Origin: Limnohabitans sp. 103DPR2
Lineage (GTDB): Bacteria > Pseudomonadota > Gammaproteobacteria > Burkholderiales > Burkholderiaceae_C
NCBI RefSeq assembly: GCF_001412575.1
Contig: NZ_CP011834.1
Location: 2,480,001-2,544,000 of the forward strand
Direction of reading: 5' to 3'
Length of the DNA: 64,000 nucleotides
The notes under the pieces were generated by a model that saw nothing but the letters and a program-made list of their open reading frames with translations, was not told where the DNA came from and did no database searches. The position numbers and the translations under genes were made by a program. Below are positions 21,138 to 30,563 of the stretch, one piece after another. Numbering within the stretch: the stretch's first letter is position 1; each line of letters opens with the position of its first letter.

Positions 21138-22220
21138 TCAGGGCAAGCAGGCTAAGGCTTGTTGGTAATTGACCGAGCGGACCAAATCATCCCAAGCCAG
21201 TGCAGGCGATGAAGGCAACAGTGCCAAACGGCGTGCTTCACTGACTTCATCAGGCTGCCACCAGCCTTTCACTTGGGCTTCTGCCAGGCCATCCAAGACC
21301 TCGTCGATGACTTTGCTTCCCTTCAATGATTGATTGCACAGCAACGCCAAGTCACAACCCGCCTGAAGTGCAGCCAAGGCACCTTGCGAGAAGCTGATGG
21401 CTTGACCGTCTAATACTCGCGCCCCAGCCATGGACAAATCATCACTGAATACAGCTCCTGTAAATTCCAACTGCTCTCGCAAAATACCTTGAATCCAAGT
21501 GGCAGAAAAACCAGCAGGTCGTGAATCAATTTTGGGGTAAATCACATGGGCTGGCATCACGGCCGTCAATTCGTTGGTCAGCCACTCATAAGGCTTGGCA
21601 TCGCCTTTCAAAATGGCTTTGAGGCTGCGCTTGTCGATGGGCATGTCCACATGGGAGTCCGCCTTGACATAGCCGTGACCCGGAAAGTGTTTGCCACAGT
21701 TGCCCATGCCAGCACGCCGCAAACCATGCATCAGGCTATTGGCCAAAAAGCTCACATGTCTGGGATCGCGGTGGAAAGCGCGGTCGCCAATGACACTGCT
21801 TTCGCTGTAATCTAAATCGAGCACCGGCGTGAAACTGAAATCCACACCACAGGCACGCAACTCTGCTGCCAATAAGTAACCCACAGCAGAGGCTGCCTGA
21901 CAGGCTTTCAAGACGCCTTCGCCTTCAAGCCCCTTGCCATCTTGTGACCACATCTCACCCAAGCGACGCATGGCTGGCAAATGCGTAAAGCCATCAGTTC
22001 TAAAGCGCTGCACTCGGCCGCCCTCATGGTCCACGCAAATGAGCAAGTCTTTTCGTACCGCTTTGATCTCAGCACACAAAGCTGTGAGCTGCGGCCGACT
22101 TTGCCAATTGCGGCCAAACAAAATGATGCCGCCAGTTAAAGGATTTTTCAGGCGCTTTTTGTCTTGCGCTGTGAGCGCGTGACCTTCAATGTCAATGATG
22201 AGTGGTGCTTGAATGTTCAT
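21138..22220 (-). CDS. nagZ: Beta-N-acetylhexosaminidase (NagZ)
   Basis: Cytoplasmic glycoside hydrolase family 3 enzyme that removes GlcNAc from anhydro-muropeptides in cell-wall recycling. It is 360 residues from the ATG giving [13 protein letters not shown], which overlaps the acpS stop (ATGA). [28 protein letters not shown] with the catalytic histidine, and the nucleophile aspartate in [12 protein letters not shown] are all present. It lies between acpS and a small membrane protein gene. Confidence 0.96.
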   Translation of the reverse strand: MNIQAPLIIDIEGHALTAQDKKRLKNPLTGGIILFGRNWQSRPQLTALCAEIKAVRKDLLICVDHEGGRVQRFRTDGFTHLPAMRRLGEMWSQDGKGLEGEGVLKACQAASAVGYLLAAELRACGVDFSFTPVLDLDYSESSVIGDRAFHRDPRHVSFLANSLMHGLRRAGMGNCGKHFPGHGYVKADSHVDMPIDKRSLKAILKGDAKPYEWLTNELTAVMPAHVIYPKIDSRPAGFSATWIQGILREQLEFTGAVFSDDLSMAGARVLDGQAISFSQGALAALQAGCDLALLCNQSLKGSKVIDEVLDGLAEAQVKGWWQPDEVSEARRLALLPSSPALAWDDLVRSVNYQQALACLP

Positions 22221-22612
22221 GCCGTTCTTTCCACCACGCAATAACTACCGGCGTAATCCGCCTCGTCCGTCACGCTGATGTGTGCTTTTAAATGTTGGGA
22301 CTCAAACCACGTTTTCAAGGCACCATGCAAAATAATCACGGGTTGCCCAGAGGGCAGTTTGCCAATTTCGCAAGAGCGCCAGGTCATGGGCATTCTCATG
22401 CCCATGCCAATGGCTTTGCTAAAAGCCTCTTTGGCAGAAAACCGAGTTGCCACATAGCGCACGCCACGTTCTGGCCACCTTGCGCCACGTGCTTTGTAGG
22501 TGACAAATTCGGCGTCACTCAAGACTTTTTGAGCAAAGCGATCACCATGCTTCTCCAAGCTAGCTCGGATACGCCTCACGTCACACAGGTCGGTCCCAAT
22601 GCCGTAAATCAT
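22217..22612 (-). CDS. acpS: Holo-acyl-carrier-protein synthase (AcpS)
   Basis: Transfers phosphopantetheine from CoA to the serine of AcpP (acpP is at 32.3 kb). It is 131 residues; the metal-binding aspartate lies in [14 protein letters not shown] and the glutamate in [15 protein letters not shown]. It is 13 bases after pdxJ and overlaps nagZ by four bases. The order pdxJ-acpS-nagZ is widely conserved in proteobacteria. Confidence 0.96.
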   Translation of the reverse strand: MIYGIGTDLCDVRRIRASLEKHGDRFAQKVLSDAEFVTYKARGARWPERGVRYVATRFSAKEAFSKAIGMGMRMPMTWRSCEIGKLPSGQPVIILHGALKTWFESQHLKAHISVTDEADYAGSYCVVERTA

Positions 22613-22625
22613 GGCCTGGCTCCTG

Positions 22626-23372
22626 CTATCGGCCTAAGGCCTTCAAATAGCCGCGAACAGTGGCCCCATAGCCAACTTCCAATGCATCAGCAATTAATGC
22701 GTGACCAATGGAAACCTCCAACAGGCCCGGTACTGCTTGTGCAAATGTTGGCAAGTTGTCCTGGTTCAAATCATGGCCGGCATTGACACCCAAACCCAGC
22801 GCCATGGCAGCTTTGGCTGTGGCCACATACGTTTCCAAACAAGCTGCATTGGCGGATGAGCCAAAGGTCGCGGCATAGGGTTCCGTATAAAGTTCAACGC
22901 GATCTGCACCCACTTGCTGCACCGCTTGCATCTGCTCTGGTTCAGGATCCATGAACAAACTGACGCGTACACCCAAGGACTTGCATTCATCTATCAAAGG
23001 TTTGAGCTGGGCTGCGTCCTTCGGAAAGGACCACCCATGGTCACTGGTGAACTGGCCTTCGCTGTCGGGCACGAAGGTCACTTGGTGAGGCCGATACGTT
23101 CTGACAAAGTCCATCAGTTGATGAAACGGATTGCCCTCAATGTTGAACTCCCGGTCAGGCCAGCGTTTCATCAACTCTGCCAATTCCACCACGTCTGTTG
23201 CGCGAATGTGGCGCTCGTCGGGCCGCGGGTGAATGGTGATGCCTTGTGCGCCAGCCTCTAAGCACATTTGTGCGGCTTTCAGGACACTGGGAATTCCCAA
23301 GTGGCGCGAATTGCGAAGCAAGGCCACTTTGTTGACGTTGACGGACAGCGCCGTTTTGGAATGAAGGGTCAT
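22626..23372 (-). CDS. pdxJ: Pyridoxine 5'-phosphate synthase (PdxJ)
   Basis: Last ring-closing step of de novo vitamin B6 synthesis. It is 248 residues with [20 protein letters not shown] at the N-terminus, the [12 protein letters not shown] active-site segment, EPEQMQAV, and [10 protein letters not shown] plus [13 protein letters not shown] near the C-terminus. The first ~10 residues precede the family's usual start, so a slightly later start is possible. It lies seven bases after recO. Confidence 0.96.
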   Translation of the reverse strand: MTLHSKTALSVNVNKVALLRNSRHLGIPSVLKAAQMCLEAGAQGITIHPRPDERHIRATDVVELAELMKRWPDREFNIEGNPFHQLMDFVRTYRPHQVTFVPDSEGQFTSDHGWSFPKDAAQLKPLIDECKSLGVRVSLFMDPEPEQMQAVQQVGADRVELYTEPYAATFGSSANAACLETYVATAKAAMALGLGVNAGHDLNQDNLPTFAQAVPGLLEVSIGHALIADALEVGYGATVRGYLKALGR

Positions 23373-23379
23373 GAGGGGC

Positions 23380-24135
23380 TCACAAACTTTGAATGTCGAT
23401 CATCATTTGACGGGTCTTTAAAGTGCCGACACCGCAATGGTAATTGAGCAAGGTGCGAAGTTGGGTGCGAAGTGGCGTCAGCATGTCCAAACTCAAACGT
23501 AGCGTGTTTGTAAAAGCGGATGCCCCATCCAAGGCAGTTTGAAGCGCTGTCCACTGAGCGCCCGTCAATGCATGACGGTCATCGCGATGCGCCAAGCGCA
23601 AACCACCCTCTGGCACCAAGCAATAGTCACGGGTCTCTTCCAAGTCGGCCAAGGTGAGCGTTTGGCAATTCAAACTCGGTAACAAACCAATTTCTCTCAG
23701 CAATAAAAGCTCAAACACGCGCAATGAGGCTTGAAGCAATTCGCCCGGCTCTGTGGCCATGACCCGCACAGTCGCTGCATAAGCGTCGAACAATAAAGGA
23801 TGAGGATCTTCCCTCGCCAACAATTTGAGAAGCAACTCGTTCAAGTAATACCCAGAGAGCAAGGCGTCGCCAGTGGGCATCACATGACCACCCACCCACT
23901 CGGCCGACTTCAAAGTGCGAATGTCTGCGTCGCCGCCATAAGCCACTTGAATGGCCTGAAGGGGCAGCAAGACGGGCCTGAACGAGGAACTGGGCTTCTT
24001 GGCACCCTTGGCCACTAAAGCGACACGTCCATGGTGACGCGTGAATACTTCGAGGATGAGACTGGACTCGCTCCAATCGTAGCGGTGCAGCACATAGGCC
24101 GGCTCATCCGAAATTCGTTTCAAGACTGCGGCCAT
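23380..24135 (-). CDS. recO: DNA repair protein RecO
   Basis: Loads RecA with RecR in the RecFOR pathway. It is 251 residues: an N-terminal OB-fold ([39 protein letters not shown]) and a helical C-terminal domain ([37 protein letters not shown]) with degenerate zinc-binding positions. The conserved order rnc-era-recO-pdxJ supports the call. It is 12 bases downstream of era. Confidence 0.94.
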   Translation of the reverse strand: MAAVLKRISDEPAYVLHRYDWSESSLILEVFTRHHGRVALVAKGAKKPSSSFRPVLLPLQAIQVAYGGDADIRTLKSAEWVGGHVMPTGDALLSGYYLNELLLKLLAREDPHPLLFDAYAATVRVMATEPGELLQASLRVFELLLLREIGLLPSLNCQTLTLADLEETRDYCLVPEGGLRLAHRDDRHALTGAQWTALQTALDGASAFTNTLRLSLDMLTPLRTQLRTLLNYHCGVGTLKTRQMMIDIQSL

Positions 24136-24147
24136 GGCCTGCGCTTT

Positions 24148-25062
24148 TTATTCGTAACCGAAGGAGCGAACACGCGCTTCGTCGTCGGCCCAGCCAGAGC
24201 GAACCTTGACCCACAACTCGATGAACACTTTGACATCCATGAGTTTTTCAAGCTCTTGTCGCGCTTCGGTTCCGATGCGCTTCAAACGCTCGCCTTTGTC
24301 GCCAATGACCATGGCCTTGTGGCCTTCGCGCTCGACCACAATGGTGGCCGCAATGCGAATCATGCGATTGGCAGAGCGGCTGGGTTCTTCTTCGAACTTG
24401 TCGATCACCACCGTGGAGGTGTAAGGGAGTTCATCACCTGTGAATCGGAACAATTTTTCGCGAACAATTTCGCTGGCCAAAAACTTTTCGCTGCGGTCAG
24501 TCAGTTCATCTTCGCCATACCACCAGGCTTGCTCGGGTAGGTACTTCTCGCAGTAGCCCATCAAACGCTCAATGTCCTTGGCGTTTTTGGCCGACATGGG
24601 CACAAACTCAGTGAACGGATGACGCTCTTGCATTTCTTTGAGCCAAGGCGCCAATTCTTCGCGGCGATTGATGGCGTCCAGCTTGTTGGCAATCAACAAA
24701 ACCGGCACATTGGGCTTGAGCAAGGCCAACACTTTGGCATCGGCGGTGTTGAACATGCCCGCTTCAACCACAAACAAAACCAAATCCACATCGCCCACAG
24801 CACCGAGAACAGTTTTGTTCAGAGACTTATTCAAAGCCGTGTTGTGACGGGTTTGAAAACCGGGTGTGTCGACAAACACGTACTGCGTCGCCCCTTCAGT
24901 GCGAATGCCTGTGATGCGGTGGCGCGTGGTTTGCGCTTTGCGTGACGTGATGCTGATTTTTTGACCGACCAAAGCATTGAGCAAAGTGGATTTACCCACA
25001 TTGGGCTTGCCCACAATGGCCACCAAACCGCAACGTTGGGCGGGGTTGGTTTCAGTGTTCAT
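24148..25062 (-). CDS. era: GTPase Era
   Basis: Ribosome-assembly GTPase acting on 16S rRNA 3' end maturation. It is 304 residues. G1 [13 protein letters not shown]3 DTPGF and G4 NKLD are present, followed by a C-terminal KH domain with IKRIG-like [17 protein letters not shown]. Its start overlaps the rnc stop (ATGA), the usual rnc-era coupling. Confidence 0.97.
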   Translation of the reverse strand: MNTETNPAQRCGLVAIVGKPNVGKSTLLNALVGQKISITSRKAQTTRHRITGIRTEGATQYVFVDTPGFQTRHNTALNKSLNKTVLGAVGDVDLVLFVVEAGMFNTADAKVLALLKPNVPVLLIANKLDAINRREELAPWLKEMQERHPFTEFVPMSAKNAKDIERLMGYCEKYLPEQAWWYGEDELTDRSEKFLASEIVREKLFRFTGDELPYTSTVVIDKFEEEPSRSANRMIRIAATIVVEREGHKAMVIGDKGERLKRIGTEARQELEKLMDVKVFIELWVKVRSGWADDEARVRSFGYE

Positions 25063-25745
25063 CCGCGTGCCTTGACTTTCAAAATTTCAAGCATGGCAGC
25101 TGCCGCGGCTTGCTCACCGGCACGACGCGAAGGACCGCTGCCGTGTTGTGAGAGACTGAGTTCGGGAATGTCGCAAGCGACATCGAAAATTTGACGGTGG
25201 GCGGCGCCTGAGGTGGCCACCACACTGTATTGGGGTAACTGCAATTTACGGCCTTGCAACCACTCTTGCAATTCTGTTTTGGGGTCTTTGGCTGCCGCTT
25301 GCATTTGCGGCGTGATCTCGACATTTTGAAAAAGAGCATGTACCCATTTTTCCGCCACATCGTAGCCAGCATCTAAGAAAACGGCGCCAATCAAGGCTTC
25401 CAGGGCATCGGCCAGAATAGAAGGACGGCGTTGACCACCCGATTTCAACTCACCTTCACCCAGCTTCAAGCAAGCCGGAATTTCGAGTTTGAGCGCCAGT
25501 TGGTGCAAGGTCTCTTGCTTGACCAAATTGGCACGTACACGAGACAAATCGCCTTCAGGCAAATCGCGCAACTGCTCAAACAGCAAGTGTGCCACGGCCA
25601 AATTCAAGACAGAATCGCCCAAAAATTCGAGACGTTCGTTGTGATCCGCTGAAAAACTCCGATGCGTAATTGCGCGTTCAAGCAAAGCCACGTCTTTGAA
25701 GTTGTGGTTCATGCGGACTTGCAACTGAATTAGACCGTCGTTCAA
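25059..25745 (-). CDS. rnc: Ribonuclease III
   Basis: Cuts double-stranded RNA in rRNA precursors. It is 228 residues from a TTG start. The catalytic signature [17 protein letters not shown] is near residue 38, with a second acidic site in [16 protein letters not shown], then a dsRNA-binding domain ending [21 protein letters not shown] later ATG (residue 12) would remove part of the first helix found in relatives, so TTG is preferred. It overlaps era and lies 58 bases after lepB. Confidence 0.95.
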   Translation of the reverse strand: MNDGLIQLQVRMNHNFKDVALLERAITHRSFSADHNERLEFLGDSVLNLAVAHLLFEQLRDLPEGDLSRVRANLVKQETLHQLALKLEIPACLKLGEGELKSGGQRRPSILADALEALIGAVFLDAGYDVAEKWVHALFQNVEITPQMQAAAKDPKTELQEWLQGRKLQLPQYSVVATSGAAHRQIFDVACDIPELSLSQHGSGPSRRAGEQAAAAAMLEILKVKARG

Positions 25746-25803
25746 ACTGTTGACCTGTTCAATGTTTAAAAATGTGCAAACCTGATCTTGCCCAAGGGTT
25801 TAA

Positions 25804-26769
25804 TCAATTGAAGGAGCCGATGCGGCCCAAATTGCCAAAATTCATCCAGACAAAAAATGCCCTGCCCACGATGTTGGCATCGGGCACAAAACCCCAATAA
25901 CGAGAATCCAAAGAATTATCGCGATTGTCGCCCATCATGAAGTAATGGCCTTCGGGTACTTTGCAAACAACACCCTCCACGGTGTAATTGCAACGGTCTC
26001 GGAATGCAAAATCATCGGCACCTGGAATGAACGCAGGGCGATCGTCGTCCACAATCAAATTGTGCGTTTTGTCGCCCAGCTTTTCTTGAGACTGTTTGAA
26101 ATAGCGCATGACGGATTCATCAAAAAACTCAGGAAGCGCTTCTGTGGGCACTGGCTTGCCATTGATGCTGAGTTTCTTGTTCAAATAAGCCACTTCATCG
26201 CCTGGGACACCGACGACACGCTTGATGTAATCGACGCTGGGGCGTGGTGGGTACCTGAAAACCATCACATCGCCTCTCGCCACGGGGGTACCTTGAGTGA
26301 TTTTGATGTTGGCCACAGGCAAACGAATGCCATAGTGAAACTTGTTCACCAAAATCAAGTCGCCCACCCATAAGGTGGGAATCATGGAGCCCGATGGGAT
26401 TTTGAAGGGCTCAAACAAAAAGGAACGCAGGACAAAAACAACCAAAATGACGGGAAACAGACCGGCTGTCCAATCGAGCCACCAAGGCTGCATGAGCAAT
26501 CTGTCGCGTGCCTCTCCAGTGTCTGTGTCCACACGGTCAATGCCCATCTTGGAAAGTTCTTGGTGGCGCTTTGCTTTTTCTCGGTCAAGTTGCTCGACAG
26601 CTTTGAGTCGCTGAGGCCAGAAATAGAATTTTTCAGCCAGCCAATAGCTGCCAGAGATGACCACCGCCATCAGCATGAGCAAAGCAAAATTGCCCTCGAT
26701 CAAACCAAAGTACCAAGAACCAGCGTAGCCACAAAAAGCCGCCAGCAAAAATCCAGTCAGAACTTCCAT
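25804..26769 (-). CDS. lepB: Signal peptidase I (LepB)
   Basis: Removes signal peptides on the outer face of the inner membrane. It is 321 residues from the ATG overlapping the lepA stop. N-terminal helices lie near residues 2-22 and 28-45, with a basic cytoplasmic loop and a third helix near 102-117. The catalytic dyad is Ser128 in IPSGSMIPTL and Lys183 in VDYIKRVVGVPGDEV; MGDNRDNSLDSRYWG is box E. lepA-lepB-rnc-era is a standard operon order. Confidence 0.96.
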   Translation of the reverse strand: MEVLTGFLLAAFCGYAGSWYFGLIEGNFALLMLMAVVISGSYWLAEKFYFWPQRLKAVEQLDREKAKRHQELSKMGIDRVDTDTGEARDRLLMQPWWLDWTAGLFPVILVVFVLRSFLFEPFKIPSGSMIPTLWVGDLILVNKFHYGIRLPVANIKITQGTPVARGDVMVFRYPPRPSVDYIKRVVGVPGDEVAYLNKKLSINGKPVPTEALPEFFDESVMRYFKQSQEKLGDKTHNLIVDDDRPAFIPGADDFAFRDRCNYTVEGVVCKVPEGHYFMMGDNRDNSLDSRYWGFVPDANIVGRAFFVWMNFGNLGRIGSFN

Positions 26770-28577
26770 CAATCTTCTACCTGCAAGATGGCCAAGAATG
26801 CCTCTTGGGGCACCTCAACCGAGCCAATTTGTTTCATCCGCTTTTTACCTGCCTTTTGCTTCTCTAGCAATTTGCGTTTGCGGGTGATGTCGCCACCATA
26901 ACACTTGGCCAACACGTTTTTGCGCAAGGCCTTGACGGTTTCACGAGCGATGATGTTGGCACCAATGGCCGCCTGAATGGCCACATCGAACATCTGGCGG
27001 CTAATGATTTCACGCATTTTGGCGACCACCGCACGGCCACGGTAGGCAGCTTGGGTCCGGTGCACAATGATGGACAAAGCGTCCACCTTGTCGCCGTTCA
27101 ACAAAATGTCGACCTTCACAACATCTGAGGCGCGGTACTCTTTGAACTCATAGTCCATGGAGGCGTAGCCCCGCGACACGGACTTCAGCTTGTCGAAAAA
27201 GTCCAAAACGATCTCACCCAACGGCATTTCATAAGTCAACATGACTTGGCGACCGTGGTAAGCCATGTTGATTTGCACGCCACGCTTTTGATTGGCCAAT
27301 GTCATGACAGGGCCCACATAGTCTTGGGGCATGTACAAATGCACCGTGACGATAGGCTCCCTGATCTCCTGCATCTTGCCCTGATCGGGCATTTTGGCGG
27401 GATTCTCGACCATGATGACTTCGCCATCGCCCTTGACTACTTCGTACACCACACTGGGCGCCGTGGTAATCAGATCTTGGTCAAATTCACGCTCCAATCG
27501 CTCTTGCACAATTTCCATGTGCAACAAACCCAAGAAGCCGCAGCGGAAGCCAAATCCCAAGGCTTGAGAAACCTCGGCCTCATAATGCAAAGAGGCATCG
27601 TTGAGTTTGAGTTTCTCCAAGGCATCGCGCAAAGAATCGTATTGATTGGCTTCGGTGGGGTACAAACCGGCAAACACTTGCGGCTGAATTTCTTTGAAAC
27701 CAGGAAGCGCTTGTTCAGCAGGTCCTAAATTGTTGGGCAGTTTCTTTTCAAGTGTGATGGTGTCACCCACTTTGGCCGCTTGCAATTCTTTGATGCCTGC
27801 AATGATGTAACCCACTTGACCTGCTTCGAGACTCTCACGTGGTTCATTGGCGGGCGTGAAAACACCCATGGTGTCTGCGTTATACACAGCCCCTGTGGCC
27901 ATCATCTTGAAACGCTCGCCCTTGCCCAAACGACCGTCGACCACGCGCACCAACATCACCACGCCCACATAGGTGTCAAACCAACTGTCGACGATCATGG
28001 CGCGCAGTGGCGCGTTGGGATTGCCTTTGGGGGCTGGGATTTTGGCAACGATGGCTTCCAAAATATCTTCGATGCCCATGCCCGTTTTGGCAGAACACGG
28101 AATGGCCTCGCTGGCGTCAATGCCGATCACATCTTCGACTTCCGCTTTGGCATTCTCTGGATCTGCTTGCGGCAAATCCATCTTGTTGAGCACAGGCACC
28201 ACCTCGACACCCAGGTCGAGTGCGGTGTAGCAATTGGCAACGGTTTGAGCTTCCACACCTTGGCTGGCATCGACCACCAGCAATGCACCTTCACAGGCCG
28301 ACAAGGAGCGTGAAACCTCATAAGAGAAGTCAACGTGACCTGGTGTGTCGATCAAATTGAGGTTGTAAATTTGGCCGTCTTTGGCTTTGTATTGCAGCGA
28401 AGCTGTCTGCGCTTTGATGGTAATGCCGCGTTCTTTTTCGATGTCCATGGAGTCGAGAACTTGCGCTTCCATTTCACGTTCTTGCAAACCACCGCAACGT
28501 TGAATCAGGCGATCGGCAAGCGTCGATTTGCCATGATCGATGTGCGCAATGATGGAGAAATTTCTGATGTGATTCAT
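26769..28577 (-). CDS. lepA: Elongation factor 4 (LepA)
   Basis: Ribosomal GTPase that back-translocates or remodels stalled elongation complexes. It is 602 residues. [18 protein letters not shown] (G1), DTPGHVDF (G3) and NKMDLP (G4) are present, with EF-G-like domains and the LepA-specific C-terminal part ending [15 protein letters not shown] start at the ATG giving MNHIRNF. The 454-bp gap upstream is unusual: a strong terminator sits about 43 bases before the start codon, so expression may depend on read-through or on an unrecognised promoter. Confidence 0.97.
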   Translation of the reverse strand: MNHIRNFSIIAHIDHGKSTLADRLIQRCGGLQEREMEAQVLDSMDIEKERGITIKAQTASLQYKAKDGQIYNLNLIDTPGHVDFSYEVSRSLSACEGALLVVDASQGVEAQTVANCYTALDLGVEVVPVLNKMDLPQADPENAKAEVEDVIGIDASEAIPCSAKTGMGIEDILEAIVAKIPAPKGNPNAPLRAMIVDSWFDTYVGVVMLVRVVDGRLGKGERFKMMATGAVYNADTMGVFTPANEPRESLEAGQVGYIIAGIKELQAAKVGDTITLEKKLPNNLGPAEQALPGFKEIQPQVFAGLYPTEANQYDSLRDALEKLKLNDASLHYEAEVSQALGFGFRCGFLGLLHMEIVQERLEREFDQDLITTAPSVVYEVVKGDGEVIMVENPAKMPDQGKMQEIREPIVTVHLYMPQDYVGPVMTLANQKRGVQINMAYHGRQVMLTYEMPLGEIVLDFFDKLKSVSRGYASMDYEFKEYRASDVVKVDILLNGDKVDALSIIVHRTQAAYRGRAVVAKMREIISRQMFDVAIQAAIGANIIARETVKALRKNVLAKCYGGDITRKRKLLEKQKAGKKRMKQIGSVEVPQEAFLAILQVED

Positions 28578-28620
28578 CAAGGACCAGCTACAAGTGTTTG
28601 AGATTCAAAGGACTAGACAA

Positions 28621-28653
28621 GAAAAAAGGGCGCGTCGAATGAGGACGCGCCCT
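28621..28653 (-). terminator. Strong rho-independent terminator just upstream of lepA
   Basis: Arms AGGGCGCGTC and GACGCGCCCT form a perfect 10-bp stem with a 7-base loop; read on the minus strand it is followed by six T residues. It ends about 43 bases before the lepA ATG. It may end the mucD transcript, close a short RNA begun at the TACAAT site, or attenuate lepA. Confidence 0.85.
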
Positions 28654-28692
28654 GAACCAACAATCAATGGCAACTGCGATAGTTGGGACTTC

Positions 28693-28698
28693 ATTGTA
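28693..28698 (-). promoter_or_regulatory. Candidate -10 hexamer (TACAAT) upstream of the lepA-proximal terminator
   Basis: TACAAT on the minus strand, five of six matches to the sigma70 -10. The -35 region at 16-18 bases is poor (TGTACG at 16). If used, the transcript would be about 70 nt before reaching the terminator at 28653-28621. Confidence 0.3.
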
Positions 28699-28768
28699 GG
28701 CAAAAAGCCAGACACGTACAGCCTCAAAATCGCTCTTTGCAGGTCGTTGCAAGCTCGCAACAGAAAAC

Positions 28769-28835
28769 TTATTAACAAGTTATTCACAATTTAGCTTGGG
28801 CTTTTATGAATAACTTGTGGGTGTTCTGTGGATCA
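28769..28835. promoter_or_regulatory. Cluster of DnaA-box-like nonamers with a 12-bp inverted repeat
   Basis: TTATTCACA at 28780-28788 fits the TTATNCACA DnaA box exactly. TTATTAACA (28769-28777), TTATTCATA (minus, 28805-28813) and TGATCCACA (minus, 28827-28835) each differ by one base. ACAAGTTATTCA (28775-28786) and TGAATAACTTGT (28807-28818) are exact inverted copies 20 bases apart. An A/T-rich stretch follows about 75 bases away. DnaA binding is an inference from motif match only. Confidence 0.4.
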
Positions 28836-28845
28836 CCGGTGGACT

Positions 28846-28865
28846 GATGTGGGACATCCCACATC
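28846..28865. repeat. 20-bp palindrome, operator-like
   Basis: Arms GATGTGGGA and TCCCACATC are perfect inverted copies separated by CA. It lies eleven bases from the DnaA-box-like cluster, about 270 bases upstream of lepA. The symmetry and length are typical of a dimeric regulator site; no regulator is identified. Confidence 0.5.
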
Positions 28866-29031
28866 GTGAACACACTCCTGCTTTTTTCGCCATGAATCTT
28901 GGTTCAAGTGCTCAGATTTTAACCATTTTTGACAAACAGAGCCTTAAAAAGTTAGTGAATACAAACCTAAAAAATATTTTTAAATTCTGGAAAACCCTGT
29001 GATTCAAAAGGGACTCTTGACATTCTAAAGA

Positions 29032-30525
29032 TCAACGAATCGGCCGAATCAAGGCAAAGCGCGTGAGCTCACCCCGACGGAACAACACACTGACCGCTAA
29101 ATTCTTGTCAATTTTGGCAACCGCAGCTTCAAATTCTTTCATCTGCGTCACTTCGTGATTGCCAACGGCCAGAATCACATCACCCTCTCTCAATCCTGCT
29201 TTGGCGGCTTGATCTTGCACACTTTCAACGCGCACGCCGCCTTTGATTTTCAATTCTGTTTTCTGAGCATCGGTCAATTCCGTCACGACCAAGCCCAAGC
29301 CTTGCGCAGAAGCGCTGGCCTTTGGCTTCTCTTCAATTTCCGAACTGCGCTTGGCCACCTTTTCAGGTTCAAGTTCAGCGATCACGATGCTCATCTCTTT
29401 GGTTGCGCCACGTCGGAACACCGTTAAAGTACTTTTGGTACCGGGTTTGGTGTTGCCCACCAAGCGAGGCAGATCTGCCGACTTCTCAATCTGCTTGCCA
29501 TCAATTTTGAGGATCACATCGCCCGCTTCCAAGCCCGCTTTGTCTGCGGGCGCACCTGGTTCAATGCGGTTGATCAAGGCGCCTTGCGCCTTGCCCAGTC
29601 CGATTGACTCGGCCAACTCTTTGGTGACGGGCTCTATCTGTACACCAATGCGACCTCGCGTGACACGTCCGTTGGACCGCAACTGCTCACTGACACGCAT
29701 TGCTTCGTCCATCGGAATGGCGAAGGAAATGCCCATGAAACCACCTGAGCGGGAATAGATTTGACTGTTGATGCCAATCACTTCACCGCGCATGTTGATC
29801 AAGGGGCCACCCGAATTACCTGGGTTGATGGCCACGTCGGTTTGAATGAAGGGCAAGTAGTCGCCCGTATCGCGCTGCTTGGCACTCACAATACCTGCCG
29901 TCACGGAGTTGTCTAACCCAAATGGGGAGCCAATGGCCATCACCCACTCGCCTACTTTGAGTCGCGACACATCACCGACTTTGACAGCGGGCAAACCCGT
30001 TGCCTGAATTTTCACCACAGCGACGTCTGTGCGCTTGTCTGCACCAATCAATTTGGCCTTGAACTCTCGCTTGTCGGTCAAGGTCACCAACACCTCATCG
30101 GCGCCATCGACGACATGGGCATTGGTCATGATGAAACCATCAGAGGTCAGTACAAAACCAGAACCTACGCCTCTGGGTTGTGATTCTTCAGGCACGGGTG
30201 TGCGACCCTGCCTAGGCGCCTGTCTGGGCGCGTTGGGTGTGTTGGGCACGTTGGGAATAGGAATGCCAAAGAAACGACGCAGTAAATCCTGTGTTTCGTC
30301 GTCCATCCCGCCGCCGTTTTGCGGCTGTGCACGGACTTTCTCTAGCGTGCGGATGTTGACCACCGATGGCCCCACTTGCTCAACCAACTCTGTGAAGTCT
30401 GGCAAGCCTTTGACCATGCCTTGTTGCGCCGAGGCCATCAAAGGCATTTGCAGACTGAAGGCACATGCCAATGCCAAGAAAAACGACACCCCAGAACCCG
30501 ATGTTTTTACATTCAATGATTTCAT
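29032..30525 (-). CDS. mucD: DegP/DegQ (MucD)-type periplasmic serine protease
   Basis: HtrA-family protease/chaperone for misfolded envelope proteins. It is 497 residues from the ATG giving MKSLNVKTSG; a longer in-frame extension upstream lacks a signal-like start. The signal peptide covers about residues 1-34 (ASA-Q cut). The catalytic triad is His137 (TNAHVVDG), Asp167 (KRTDVAVVK) and Ser238 (PGNSGGPL), followed by two PDZ domains (about 290-385 and 405-490). Its usual operon partners in Burkholderiales, rpoE-rseA-rseB, are missing; the gene instead has a sigma70-like promoter inside the end of the upstream gene. GGAG lies about 12 bases upstream of the ATG. Confidence 0.93.
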   Translation of the reverse strand: MKSLNVKTSGSGVSFFLALACAFSLQMPLMASAQQGMVKGLPDFTELVEQVGPSVVNIRTLEKVRAQPQNGGGMDDETQDLLRRFFGIPIPNVPNTPNAPRQAPRQGRTPVPEESQPRGVGSGFVLTSDGFIMTNAHVVDGADEVLVTLTDKREFKAKLIGADKRTDVAVVKIQATGLPAVKVGDVSRLKVGEWVMAIGSPFGLDNSVTAGIVSAKQRDTGDYLPFIQTDVAINPGNSGGPLINMRGEVIGINSQIYSRSGGFMGISFAIPMDEAMRVSEQLRSNGRVTRGRIGVQIEPVTKELAESIGLGKAQGALINRIEPGAPADKAGLEAGDVILKIDGKQIEKSADLPRLVGNTKPGTKSTLTVFRRGATKEMSIVIAELEPEKVAKRSSEIEEKPKASASAQGLGLVVTELTDAQKTELKIKGGVRVESVQDQAAKAGLREGDVILAVGNHEVTQMKEFEAAVAKIDKNLAVSVLFRRGELTRFALIRPIR

Positions 30526-30563
30526 AGAAAACGATCGCTCCAAATTTTTCAATGAAAGAGACT

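Larger units (their letters stand above)
28578..29031. other. 454-bp intergenic region between mucD and lepA, rich in palindromes
   Basis: There is no credible gene; short frames here lack ribosome sites and family resemblance. It contains, listed in + coordinates: a minus-strand terminator (28621-28653), a TACAAT-type -10 on the minus strand (28693-28698), a GTTGC/GCAAC repeat (28746-28761), four DnaA-box-like nonamers (28769-28835), a 12-bp inverted repeat (28775-28818), a CACCGGTG palindrome (28834-28841), a 20-bp palindrome (28846-28865) and an A/T-rich stretch (about 28910-28992). The purpose is unknown; details are in the following entries. Confidence 0.7.

Noticed and set aside
28605..28787. 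60-residue open frame on the minus strand, possible lepA leader peptide
   Set aside because: The internal ATG overlaps the candidate -10 hexamer and the frame runs through the terminator stem; no codon run suggests an attenuator peptide.
28817..29002. 61-residue open frame on the plus strand between mucD and lepA
   Set aside because: Overlaps palindromes and an A/T-rich tract, has no ribosome site or family resemblance.
28578..29031. Interpretation of the lepA upstream region as the chromosomal origin
   Set aside because: DnaA-like boxes and A/T-rich DNA are present, but dnaA, dnaN, parAB and a strand switch are absent; kept only as a DnaA-box-like cluster.
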